This document shows positions 45,442-56,656 of a stretch of DNA of 64,000 nt, one piece after another. Both the position numbers and the translations under genes were made by a program. The notes under the pieces were generated by a model. The model was given only the letters and a program-made list of their open reading frames with translations, was not told the DNA's origin and did not search any database. This stretch comes from Lindgomyces ingoldianus (Eukaryota > Ascomycota > Dothideomycetes > Pleosporales > Lindgomycetaceae): positions 324,100 to 388,099 of the forward strand of contig NW_022985198.1 of the NCBI RefSeq assembly GCF_010093535.1, in the 5' to 3' direction. Each line of letters begins with the position of its first letter. The first letter of the stretch is position 1.

Positions 45442-46308
45442 TCAGAATATCTCCAATGCCTCAAAATCCACACACAGATTCCGCTGTGTCACACTCGGCC
45501 CCCCATTCCTCCTCTCAAACACGGTGGTCCCGAAGTTCGCCGGCCGACTCGCATACACGCCCACGCGGACCTGCTTGTCCTCAACGCCCCAGAAGAACCA
45601 CGTTACTTCGCGCAGCTTCTTCCAGCCTGATACGGCGTCCTCGTACCAGACCCACAGGGCGTAGCCGATGCGCTCGATCTTTACGCGCAGGTCGAGGCGG
45701 CGCGCGTGATGCGGAGGCAGGGCCGTGAGAGCCCAATCGGCGCCGTCAGAGGTCGCGCACACAGAGGTAGCGTGGCAGGCGTTGTTGCAGAACTCGAGCC
45801 CGACCTTGACCCATTTGGAGGCGGGTGCAGGAGGGACAGAGGCAGCGTATGCGGGGGGCGCACCGTGTGTAACCGCCGATTGCTGCTGCCCCGCACCGTT
45901 GTTCGCGGTTGCCGTGCTGGGGGGCGCGCCTGCTGGTGGTGCGAGATTGGAAGGCGCGTTCGGATTCGGGGGAGTCGCCGTCGTCGTCGTCGCAGCTGCG
46001 TCCGTCGTTCCTGCCCCCGTCGCGCTGCTTGCGGTTGCCGCAATTCTCCCCGGCGGAGCCCCTGCGAATATCACCAGCCCGCCCTGGTCCCATTCCAGCT
46101 CCCAGTCCGCCGACACTGTCACTTCGGCCGCGATGAACGGGCTGCGCAACGCGGTGTAGAGGATCGGGGCCGTCGACGTGTCGCGGCTCGGCGGCTTGCG
46201 CCAGAGGTCGGTGTTGGGCGGCGCCGCGAGGCTGAAGGACCCCATCCACTCAGGCACTGCATTGTTGGGGATGTTGAGCGCGGTGAACGACGACCTATCG
46301 GGCGGCAT
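45442..46308 (-). CDS. DUF1349 family protein (concanavalin-A-like fold)
   Basis: Single-exon gene of 288 residues. The family fold is visible at both ends: the N-terminal half has the conserved WRKPP, SPFIAAEVTVSADWELEWDQGGL and VIFAG strands, and the second half has WVKVGLEF, VCATSDGADWALTALPP, the DLRVKIER strand and FFWGVEDKQVRVGVYASRP. Between them is an insertion of about 80 residues rich in Ala, Thr, Pro and Asn (roughly residues 85-165), longer than I recall for the family. Proteins of this family are cytosolic with a lectin/glucanase-like sandwich, and their role is not established. The start at 46308 is the only reasonable ATG. Long frames on the opposite strand are composition artefacts of its high GC. 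Confidence 0.85.
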   Translation of the reverse strand: MPPDRSSFTALNIPNNAVPEWMGSFSLAAPPNTDLWRKPPSRDTSTAPILYTALRSPFIAAEVTVSADWELEWDQGGLVIFAGAPPGRIAATASSATGAGTTDAAATTTTATPPNPNAPSNLAPPAGAPPSTATANNGAGQQQSAVTHGAPPAYAASVPPAPASKWVKVGLEFCNNACHATSVCATSDGADWALTALPPHHARRLDLRVKIERIGYALWVWYEDAVSGWKKLREVTWFFWGVEDKQVRVGVYASRPANFGTTVFERRNGGPSVTQRNLCVDFEALEIF

Positions 46309-49300
46309 GGCCTCTTATACCCTTTCTCCAGTCCTCAGCGCGATCGTCTGTGAAGCCCGTATATGTATCAAGCGCTGTCTGTTTGGACCCCCGCTCGGAT
46401 TGCCGAATCGTGTTGGGTGTCGAGCAGCGCTGTACGACGCACGTCTCCAGGTCATTCGCTTCGTCGCCGTGGTGGTGGTCGGGCAAGGATACCACATGTA
46501 AGCTGACACGCGCAGCTGGTGAAAAATTACCACTCCACCAGATCTGCAAGAGGATCGCGGAGGGAGCGTCGGATCTAATTAACACGGTTAGAATCCTGAT
46601 GCGCCATTATTATGTCTTGCCGTGCGCTGCTCTGGCCGCCCTTTCGCGTTGTTGCTTACCAGTCGAGAAATTGATAAAGCGATGTCCACCACTTAGTCCT
46701 CCGGTGTCAACCGATGTCCGAGAGCAACTATGTATATGTCTCAGTCTTGCCGCGTCTTGCAGGATTAGCAAGCGAAAAAAGAACTTGACAGCGACACTCC
46801 CTCGCAGATATAAATATTCCTCAGGGCAAAGCCCCTGGCTCCGAGCGCAGCGAGGATGCTCCATCCAAGCTGAACTACTCCCGCCACCGTGCCTGCGGAT
46901 CTGCTCAATGGTCTGGCATGCGTCGCCATCATGGTACGGAGCAGTGTGGTCCCTGAATTCGTACGGCGGTCATCCTGGAGGGCCTTGAGATGGCAAATGA
47001 GTATTTGTCCATGTCGTCGACGTCCTACCGGACGCGCCTAGCAGGGCGAGGGGAGGTGCAGCAAGAAAAAAGATTTGTCGGCGCACCCAGCCGCCTACCG
47101 CTACGTGGCAGTCGATTCGGAGCGTCAAAAAAGCCCCTTCATCTGGACTGACGTGCCTTCGTCGACGCTGGAGGTGAGCCTTTCAGGCCTGATGCAGATT
47201 TGGTCGTGGTTGATTCGAATGCAGTGCATCGGAGAGGGCGGTTGTGGCCCAAGATGATGAGCTGTCGCCGTGTGACGGCCAGGCCCGCTCCAGATGTTCT
47301 GCAGCAGCAGCAAGGGGGTTGTCTGCAACCTGTTCATCATACGCCGATGCCGCAGGCCCCGTCTGGAACGTAATTGGAGGGCATACCCGCTGTCGTCTTC
47401 CCATCACTGCGATTACGTGATGACATACAGACGCCCGCCAGCGTATACGACGGCAGACGCGCCCGATAGCTTTCTCGAAAGAACAGCAGACAACAAACGG
47501 CGCGTAAAGGGCTGCATTGCATTGTAGCACGCAAGACACTCGTTTGAGAATTACCCCTTTCTCTTGCCGACACTGGCCTGTTTCTGCATCCATCCTTCGC
47601 CCCTTCAGCACTCCAGTCCAAGTAGAAGAACAACATGGCGTACGACGCAACTGCAGTCAGCGAGGACAACGGGATCAAAGCATGCTGCCGGTGTTTCGAG
47701 CCGGGCCATACTTAGGCCGCCATCACAACAACTTGTTATATATTTCGGACGCATGCACGACGCTGTTGTACGTGTTCAGGCCTTCATCGCCGTGCTTCTC
47801 CAGACCATAAACTTGCATCTCAGCGAGACCAGATTTAGATATTCCAGAAAAGCAACCTAAAGAGTATGAGTGTCAGACTATGGGGTCATATGGTCGTCAA
47901 TGGTTCGCCGTTGTGGAACTCTGAGCAAGCGAGAATTTTGGTCCCGATGATGCTCGGTTTGCCATTATTGGACGTACTCCCAGACACTCCAACCATCGCG
48001 CCCTTTCCTCGCAGGCGTACGAGGTCGTGTCATGAGACTCTCATTCGATGAGGAGAATCGTGTCTGTTTCCATTGCTCCGTTGTTGCAGCTATGGCTAGG
48101 TGTCGGCCACAGTCCCCATGTGCGCCCTTAGCCCTGTCTGAACGACTCTGCGTCGCCCTAGGGAAGAATGAAACGTCACCCACTGCGTCCGTACGAGGAG
48201 CAGAAACCCAATCGAAGAGAACGGCGTGGTCGAGTGAGCAAGAGAACTGCTGTTCTACCCTGGAATTCAGGACCTATGCTGAGTTACTAGATTTGAACAT
48301 TTCGAAAGATCTTCGGGAGCTCTGCACATAAGTATCCGAAGCCATGGTCGTTGGAGTCGGCTTGCCTGAAAATCGGGCTCCGGTCATTCCAGCTCCTGTC
48401 GGATATGCTAAACGTGCCTCATTCTCCATCGAATGCCAGGCGGTTTCGACAGCTCATTGGTATTCACGAGTCCTTGTGAGGCTAGGTCTGATCCCACGTG
48501 GCAGGCTCCCCTCCGCGGAAGAAATCAGCGACCCGATAACGATGCGACCCGATGAACCTAGAGGGAGCTGCGGGAGTATGCCGCTACTCGAGGATGCTGG
48601 TACCGTTCGCATAAGATGCACGCTGTCCGACCTTCGGACGTAGGTATCCGCATGCTCCCACAAACAGCGATCTCTACCTAGCAAGTATATCTCAGGTCGG
48701 AGACAGGATAAGCAGTAAAGGATGCTCTGGCCCAAATTAGCTCTGGAGGAATGTTGTGCGCTCATATTATGCTGAGAAACAGTATGCTGATGGTGCGCTG
48801 CACTGATAGTTCGCAGGCTAGTTATCGAGCCTTCAGTTGCGGAGAACTCGCTACTGTGTAATGGTCAAGAGACACAGGGATAATCTCATGCCTGCGGAAA
48901 GTGTTGAGATAATATTATGGCGCGCTCTGAGGGCTCGTATACCCATAATTGAAGTGGAAGCTGGACACGATATCTGTCATGTCAACCCTAGCCAAACGAA
49001 AGCCCTGTTTTGATCAACACCCAACTCGAACACTCTTCGGTTTCCCACAGATGGAATGTTATTGGGGGACTAGAGTTTTAAGACTAACGATAAAGGAAAA
49101 GTCATTCCGTTGTGGACTTGAGAGTCTCGTAAGGTAGAGTGTCGTCGAGAAGGGCTTGTTGAGAGCCAAGTATTTTTCGTGCTCATCCTTCAAGAAAAGG
49201 CTAGATGCCTGTGAACTGCAGTGCTTGGTGTTAGTGGCGAATCATTGGAAGACTGTTGAAAGTCTTGTGCGAGAAAATGGCACTTCCATGAAGAAGGGCT

Positions 49301-50983
49301 CCTCTGTGACTAGCTGATCGGCCCCAACCTTTCATCTATCGAGGCAGCGGGAGCACTGGATTTTTGCAGCTTGCTGACGTCCGTAGCAATTTTCAGATTA
49401 CGAACGGTCATGAATAGAATGCCGAAACTGTTTCTGAAGCTGAACTGACGTGGATCTCTGCTATGCGAGAAATACCTTCACTAGATGCTAGGATCTGGAC
49501 TACAAGCTGCCCAACTTTAACTAACCACGTTACGACAAGATACTACTTTCTTATTCAGCCACCTAGGCTAATGGCGTTAATGAATTCACTTCCAAGCGAG
49601 CTGCGTTTTCAAAGCGTAGAGTAAGTGCTTGGATTTGAACGAGCGATTGCCTGCTTGCCTGAGGACCAGAGTCACAGCCATGCGTTTAAAGGCCTTTGGA
49701 GTGCAGGTAGCCGAGTGTTTTCATTCCAAATAACGTGCATAACTCACGCCTCAATTACAGTACAGCCGCAATCGCAGCCATCCGTCCGACATTCAATCGC
49801 CCCGCAAAAGGACAGCAAGTCCTTGAAAGTAGAGGCTTTTGCGACTGCCGAACCGTCGTCCGCATGTATAAGGCGAGGCTATTTATTGAGATGAAATTTT
49901 GGAGTATAAGGAACAACGAACCGCGGAAGAACAAGGAGGCTGCCGAATGAGCCGGTCGAACCACAAATTGATGAGATGGATATCAAGCACGTATGTAGTG
50001 TGATAAGGTGCAGCCGATCTTCACACAAACGCATTGCTGTGCATTGCCGTTGACTTTGATCAACTGCATGCTATGCAGAGAACATGCAGAGAATGGAGCT
50101 GGACGGTTCAATCTGTCCAAGGAATGTCATAAGAGCAATATCGGCCCGATTGCAGGCTGAGTGGGAATTGGCTCTTCCTTCAAATGAGTGGTTTCGATCT
50201 TCTTCGCAGATCCTGCGCCGCCCCTTGATGCAGCAGCATTGCATCGATAGCATTGTCTTGGACACAGCTCGCCAATGGCCGCTTCCAATTGGAGGACGAT
50301 TTTTCTGGTGCAGGTAGCATAAAAGGTTAGCTGAATTATTGGGGCTGGAATCCGGGCGGGACCAGATAAAAGAGAAGCAAGGAAAAAGCCTGTAGCGGGG
50401 GACATCGTCAACGGAATATTTACTGCGGTTGCGAACACCTGCCTAATTTGTGAGCAAGAAATCGCTTGTGGGAACTCTGGCCACCCAGGGCGTGTCAAAG
50501 AGTATCACATTCCGTTTGAGGCGCAGGATCCAGGAAGGAAGGCATGTATGTCACACAGCATTCGTATTATGCTCGACTTACAGAACCGATTCTTGTGGTT
50601 TATGAATGCTATGAACGGTGCATAGGAGGTAGTTGCCGGATCCTAGGAGTCCGTTATTAAGTGATGCACGCGTGGTTTGAAAGAAACTCGGCCGGAGAGC
50701 ATTTGCCCTGGTTCGAGGATGGCGCTGCGAGGGTCAATTGCCGAAGATCCAGTTTCGACCAAAGAGTTGGCCAGCAAAGGAATGGATCTAGAAAAGTGCC
50801 GAAGGGCAGGCGAACCATTGGCTGGTTGTTTGGAAATTCCCCGGAATGAGCTCAATTAATTCCCGAGTAGAATAGATTGAACTGGCTGCATGATCAGGTC
50901 TGGCTCGTGGCATCAGCCAGACCTCAAGGCAATAGTCCGCAATCGCAGGCATCCCGATCACCACCCCGCACATGGTTCCGTCA
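46309..50983. other. 4.7-kb stretch without a recognisable gene
   Basis: Base composition is normal and frames up to 212 codons occur on both strands, but none has a domain, a credible splice extension or family resemblance. A stretch near 46830-46860 has a palindromic look (CCGAGCGCAGCGAGG). It could be an old decayed repeat, non-coding transcripts or species-specific genes; the sequence alone does not decide. Confidence 0.4.
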
Positions 50984-51928
50984 TCAGTCCCTGCGGTATA
51001 CGCTTATCCGGCGTGGTAAGTCATCGGACGTTGCGCAAAGTTTGAGACCCTGTTCTTGCAATAACCCGTTAAACGATGTTTCAGGTCGATATTTTAATTT
51101 CTCCAGGTGCTCTTTGAAATGTGGAGCCTTCTTGACCTCGACGGCCGTCACGTACGACTCCCAAGGATGCATTTCCAGAACGAGATAGCCGCCGCTAACA
51201 AGCGACGACGAGCACTTGCGAAAGAATCTCACCAAGCCCTCATCTAAGTGCTCCAGATGTAGCCACTTAATGACACTTAAGGCCAGGATCACGTCGTATG
51301 GACCAGCAGTAGCCGGGTTTGCTAATACTACCCAATCCGAGGAGATAAATCTCACGCGAGGCCATTTCGAAAGGGCAGGAGATGGGGGGAAACGATAGCC
51401 ATACTTTAACACAGCAGAGGTTGGGAAGTAGTCCACTATTTGGTCGGCCTCATCGGTGCGGGGGCGAATACATGAAGAGCGGAGTGCCACCAGGTCTTCG
51501 GCCTCGCTGACGAGCTTGGGATCGATGTCCACGCCTGTGACGGAAGCCGCGTCGAAGTCGAAGGCTGGGAACTCAATATCAGTAAGGTGGGAATAATAAT
51601 CGCTTACAGAGTTAGCCGGGGTATCCCATCATACTTACCAAGTTGGCAAGACACGGCTCCAGTATTGCAGCCGACGTCCAGGCAAGACTTGGCTTTGAAA
51701 AGTCCTGGGATCAGGCTCTCAAGCAAGGTCAAACGGGGATCTCGGACGGAGGCAGATGGGGAAGAACCTGGAAAATGGCGCGCAGAACCGTGATAGCCTT
51801 CAGGCGCGGATCACGGCGTGGTCAGCTGGAGGAATAATTGCCGGATGGATGTGGAGTTCCAGATGAAAAGAAAGTAAAATAAAGTGCGACTCACCATGAT
51901 AATTGCCCCAATTAGTGGCAGTAGCCAT
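50984..51928 (-). CDS. Bin3/MePCE-type SAM-dependent RNA methyltransferase
   Basis: Predicted enzyme that caps or methylates the 5' phosphate of small RNAs, as Bin3/MePCE does for 7SK and U6-type RNAs. Three exons (51928-51895, 51797-51639, 51564-50984) encode 257 residues. The joined N-terminus reads GNYHGYHGSARHF, matching the family GNYxGYYGYR signature, followed by DPRLTLL. SAM motif I is LDVGCNTGAVSC (51-62), the acidic post-I motif is GVDID (75-79), and the Bin3 signature follows as YDVILALSVIKWLHLEHLDEG and LVLEMHPWESY. The tail ends in LCATSDDLPRRISVYRRD. Intron 1 (97 bp) must end at CTGAAG, because earlier and later acceptors give a stop or lose the signature. No operon-like partner. 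The target RNA is not knowable from sequence. Confidence 0.88.
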
Positions 51929-54617
51929 GGTTGGTGAGGTTGATGGTTCACGGCAATGGCGTTGATCGCCGTCGGGAGTTTTTCCACGGGTTAGTCTGTG
52001 TGTGGTTGTGTCCAGGTGATTGTCGGGTCGATCTCAGGTAGAGAGGACGCTTGGATGGAGACTGCTCGGACGACTGCTCGCTAGCATTCATGGGTCCATG
52101 GCGAGCAGGTCCAGTGCTGGATGTTGGGGCTGGGGGGGGTCGGTGGGTGATGAGACATGAGACATGTTTGCAGGTGAATGGTGGCTCACGTAAGTGGCAG
52201 CCCACCCACGCCCAATTCCAAGCTTTTGCTACACTCAATTTTGACGACCACTCCTTCTGCCAGTAGGCAACTATCTTGGTAAAACACGGAACACAGCACC
52301 TGCGGGAGACTTGGACGCGTACCTGCGCCGATTAGGCACGCTCAATAAACACTGACCTACCTGAAGCGACAGTTCAATCAATAGTGAGCGGCGCTAGCCG
52401 TGTAGATCCCGAATAGTGGTTAAGGTGCTTGTGTAGCGGGACCGGATTGCTTGCAATATGGCTCCTGCTTTCAGGCTGGACACGATGTACGCGGATGGTA
52501 GTACAGACATTTCAAAGGCCGATATATGGCTCTTTTTCACATAGTCCGGCTGAAAGCGGAAATCACCACCGGCTACGACGCACCCTCTGAGCGCTCAGCG
52601 TTGCAACTTGTTACTCGCCATGGCCGGGGGCAAAGCCATGGTTTATGCCTGCCAATCCCATCTGGTTGAAGAAATGCTGTGGCCAGTGTTCACCGCTCTA
52701 GAAAGGTGGGGAAGCGAGGCTTTTCGGCTGCGCGATGTGATAGTTGTGAGGGATGTGATATGTCACCTTTGGTGTTTGTCTCGTCTCCAACTCCACACTC
52801 GAGCACGCCGGCCGCATCGAGGCAAGCCGTCAGCCACTGACGAGCCAGGCCGACGAGAGAGTGGGAGATTGCCGCGGCCAAATGGCGTGCCGATTGGATG
52901 TCTGGCAGAGGCAGACCGAGCAGACCAGCACCCAGGATTTGCGCTTCGAGTGCCGCGCTCCTACCTAGGCTCATCTCAAGTCGAAAAGGGTGCGTTATGG
53001 GTGCATGACGGCCGTTGTCTGCAGGGCCCGCAGACCCGGGACACGGAGGCCGTTGTGAGTGGTGTGGAGGGCCAGGAGGATTTCTGATGCCAGTCTGGGA
53101 CGCGCACGGACGACGTTGACAAGCCCGTCCAGGGCGTCGATGCATCATCCATGGAGTTGCCGGGGCATGCGTGGATCCGAGAAGCCACACCTGGCCGAAG
53201 ACAGTCGTCACGGACAGCAGGAGAGACAGCTGTTGCAGAGCAAAAGACCGGGCTCCCAAGCAGGGCGAATGTGACGGTTTTAGCCGCGAGAAGAGCAGCC
53301 CACTGATTCGCCCAGACCAGCACTTGACAGATCGCTGATTCCTGGTTCTTAACGCAGCCACGTCCAGTACCCACATCACACCCGTCATCCGCTTTCGAGC
53401 AGCGCTCCCCAAACCAGCAAGGTACGTTGGGAGTGAGAGTCGCGGGTTGGCAGGCAGGCAGGCAGGGAGAGAGTGACCGTCTTCCGCCCACTCCTGGCCG
53501 CGGCGCCCCCAATGCTACGCTGGACCGTGGCCGTCGCCCACAGTGACAGTACTGAAATGAGCAAGCCCGGAGTTACATACAGTAACATGGCAATCTAGCG
53601 ATAATTGCTCCAAATTGGCCGGCCCTCGGGACACAGTGTGCGACTGCAGCGTCGAGTGATTCGAAACACCTGCTTTACCCGTCTGGCTTCGCCGCCTGCG
53701 AAACCTGGGGAGAGCCGCAGTTTGTCGTTTTATCCGGGCGCGAGCCTATTCGGTGGCCACCCACGAAAATACAGCATCCCGCTCCCCGACGACAGTGGAC
53801 GCTGGACGGCCGCTAGACTGCATCCACGCCCACGAACAGAGACCAGCGGTCGACCGTTGAGACCAGACCCATCACTTCTCTCTGCCTCACTGCGTGGACA
53901 CTCCACGCTGTGGACGCCGCCACTGTGCCCGCATATTTAGGCCGGCATCATCCCGACCGGGCTTTTCCTGCGCGCAAACTGCTCATCAAGAGCCAGACAG
54001 CTCACATCGCGCGTCCCGGCTCTCGATATCACCACAATCAACTGCCAGCCCACGCCTGGGATTCTGGGGACTACACACGTCCCGCCAAGCACCCGGATCC
54101 ACGCACCGCACCGCCAATTGCGGCGGCTTCTGCTCCCCTGGCCTAAGCCCCGACTCGGCTGCTCTGCCAACGGTGCTGGTGCTGGTGCTGGTGCTGGTGC
54201 TGGTGCTGGTGCTGGTGCCGTGCTCTCGCGGCCTGCCAGGTGCGTCGCAGATGTTTGGCGTGAGGCTTGCCACTTAAAGCTGCCCTGCAGGCCCTCCCCG
54301 GACACTGCATCCCCGTCCCATCCCGGAGCCCGTTGTCTGAGTCTGAGGGCTACCGTAACTGAATGAAGCACCCGGTCGGCGATCTGGCTACTGGCGATCC
54401 AGATACGTGCAGGCCCTTCTACAAGGGGGCACATCCTCTATAAACCTCTCACGCCGCCACACTCGAGGCAGTGCCCACATTCCTGACGTCCTGTCCAACC
54501 TTTGCACCACTCCCTGGCACTCCCAATTTCAAAAAGAGCCTCTGAATTGAACACAAGCCGTGCTCCCAATGCGGCTTCGTGCATTGTGTCCAGTCCCGGA
54601 CAAATAATAATACACGC
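51929..54617. other. Intergenic and long upstream region of the velvet gene
   Basis: GC-rich DNA with many overlapping frames (up to 240 codons on the minus strand at 52690-53412) that show no family features. A GGCA-type microsatellite lies near 53449-53465 and a GGTGCT microsatellite at 54172-54219. The last kilobase is probably the promoter and leader of the velvet gene. Confidence 0.4.
54172..54219 (+). repeat. GGTGCT hexanucleotide microsatellite (8 units)
   Basis: Eight head-to-tail copies of GGTGCT, the last ending GGTGCC, 400 bp before the velvet start codon. It is not inside a credible gene; the frames through it read Gly-Ala or Val-Leu on plus and Ala-Pro or Ser-Thr on minus. Such a tract is likely to vary in length between isolates. 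Confidence 0.95.
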
Positions 54618-56085
54618 ATGTCCCAACCACCACCTCCTCCGCCGCCGCTACATCCTCCAAATACAGCCCGCTCTCCCCCAGACATGACAGAAACTCAGAA
54701 GTTGCCCGTCTTCTCGCCGCCCGGCTTCCTTCACTATCACCGCCGCCTACCTCAGCCTGTGCATCTCCCGCCGCTCGAGATTCCCCCAGATACTGTACCA
54801 CCACGCCCGGAATACGCTTTCCGCTCGCCCATCAACCAATTACCCTCAATCCAGCCAGGCCCTCCACTACGCCACCAGCACCAGCAACCCTCACATCTCC
54901 CAAGGCCAGCAGCGCCCGTCGACAAGTTATTGCACGCAAATCCGTACACGCCGCCCAGGTCGGACCCTCCCTACTCTCCCCAACAATATGGACCGTCAAT
55001 TTCACCCCGCTCAGAGTTTGACAGTAGGGGGCCGAGGAGGCTCGCCGAGCAACGCTACCCCTACGAAGAATCTCGACCGGGACCTCCGCATCATGACCAG
55101 CCATTCGCGTCCCTTGCTTCGCCAGTAGAACCGTCGCAGCAGAAGGCGTATGCCCCGCTTCCATCACCTAGCTACACGCCGAGTTATGCGTCCAGCAGCA
55201 CTCCATTCCGGGGATCTGTGGGCTCACAGTCACACCCACACTCACATCGGGGATCCGTAACTGCTTCCTTGGGGCCACTAGCGTATCCTGAACCTCCGAC
55301 TTCCGGGCCTCCTCCCCGGCAAGAAGTCCGCGCAATCCCGTTACCTGGGACCATACCACAGCCTGTGTTGAACGAGAAACTGTAAGCATGTTCTGAATCC
55401 TAATATGGTAGTGGAAACCCAAACTGATCGAGGCAGGAACCTCAATTATGAACTACGGGTTCGGCAGCAACCCATTGCAGCTCGAGCGTGCGGCTTTGGT
55501 GAACGAGACCGACGAGTTATCGACCCACCACCAATCATCCAGCTGCTAGTTACAGACCCCAAAACGGGCGTTGCAGAGCAGGAAGAGCTGCGGTACTCGT
55601 TGAATGTTGTGCATTGTACGCTTTGGAATGCAGATGGGACGAATGAAGAGACGGCACTCATCCAGCCTGATCGACGAACGACACGGCGACTAATGGGCCA
55701 GCTAGTTGCATCTCCCTCGGTAGCCAAGGATGAGCACGACGTTGAAGGCTGCTTCTTCTGCTTCCCCGATCTTTCTTGCCGCACGCATGGCAAGTATCGC
55801 CTCCGATTCATTCTGATGCGCATCGATCCCATGAACTTGCATGTCGGAGGATACTCGCCGATACTTACAGAAGTGCTCAGTGACGTATTCACTGTCTACA
55901 CAGCCAAGGACTTCCCTGGCATGCGCCCCAGCAGCGCTCTGACTCGGGCTTTGAAGCTACAGGGATGCAATATCCAAGTGAAGAAAGGCAACGAGAAGGC
56001 TCTGGCTCGCAAACGACTTACCGCTAGCCAAGAGCACGAAAATGACGACGACGAGGATTTAGGCAAACGACGGCGCAAGGAGTAA
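54618..56085 (+). CDS. velC: Velvet-domain transcriptional regulator, VelC-like
   Basis: Fungal nuclear regulator that links development and secondary metabolism. Two exons, 54618-55381 and 55437-56085, separated by a 55-bp intron, encode 470 residues. Residues 1-~250 are Pro/Ser/Gln-rich and disordered. The velvet domain (~255-450) begins NLNYELRVRQQPIAARACGFG, then RRVIDPPPIIQLLV, VVHCTLWNADG and CFFCFPDLSCRTHGKYRLRF, and ends SDVFTVYTAKDFPGMRPS followed by SALTRALKLQGC. The FPDLSCRT and AKDFPGM blocks agree with VelC better than with VosA or VelB as I remember them, so the paralogue call is moderate and the velvet call firm. A basic patch KRRRKE at the very end could be a nuclear signal. 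Start: the ATG at 54618 is the first in frame; the frame opens earlier only with a GTG. Confidence 0.88.
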
Positions 56086-56656
56086 TTCCACATGTCTGGC
56101 TTTTCGGCCTCATGATGTTTCGGTGCAGATTTTATTAGGCATGTATCTGATTTAGAGCACCTGGGTGGCGACTTTGATATTCTGGATATCTGAAAACATT
56201 GTTTGTCGGATATCACTGGCATACTTTTACGACCATACGAACGACTTTTTCTCATTTGTCTTTTGATTGGGGGAGAGGGGGAGGCGTCTGTTGAGCTTGT
56301 GTACACGATATGGATATTTCGGGCGGGGTCAGGAGGTCAGGAGGCGGCCACGGTGTAATGCATTTTGGAACGTTAACCGAGCATCAGACGCACGATACCA
56401 ATTGATAGCCTTGGGCATTTTGGACAAATTGAACGTGGCGGTGATGGAGTGAGGTTGAAATTGAGATGAGAGCAGGATGATGGTCGCAAGCCCTCGTATT
56501 TTAGTGCGTGAGAGTCAGGGCTAGTCACTTCTCGGCAAACTCAGCTGCCCCACCTGACTGGCTAGGGCACGCTACAAATTTCTTTGATGGCGGCCGAGCG
56601 AACCTCTTCTCTTCCCTCCCCTTCCCCAAACCGCACACCGGCACAGAAAAGTCGAT
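56086..56656. other. Intergenic between velC-like and CTP synthase genes
   Basis: Both genes run left to right, so this holds the trailer of one and the promoter of the other. Nothing else recognised. Confidence 0.4.

Noticed and set aside
45706..46353. 215-codon frame opposite the DUF1349 gene
   Set aside because: Arg-rich shadow of a GC-rich coding sequence on the other strand.
52690..53412. 240-codon minus-strand frame
   Set aside because: No domain, biased toward Arg/Pro/Ser as expected from GC-rich non-coding DNA, overlapped by equal frames in other phases.
53449..53468. GGCA microsatellite as a functional element
   Set aside because: Only about four units and no gene nearby.
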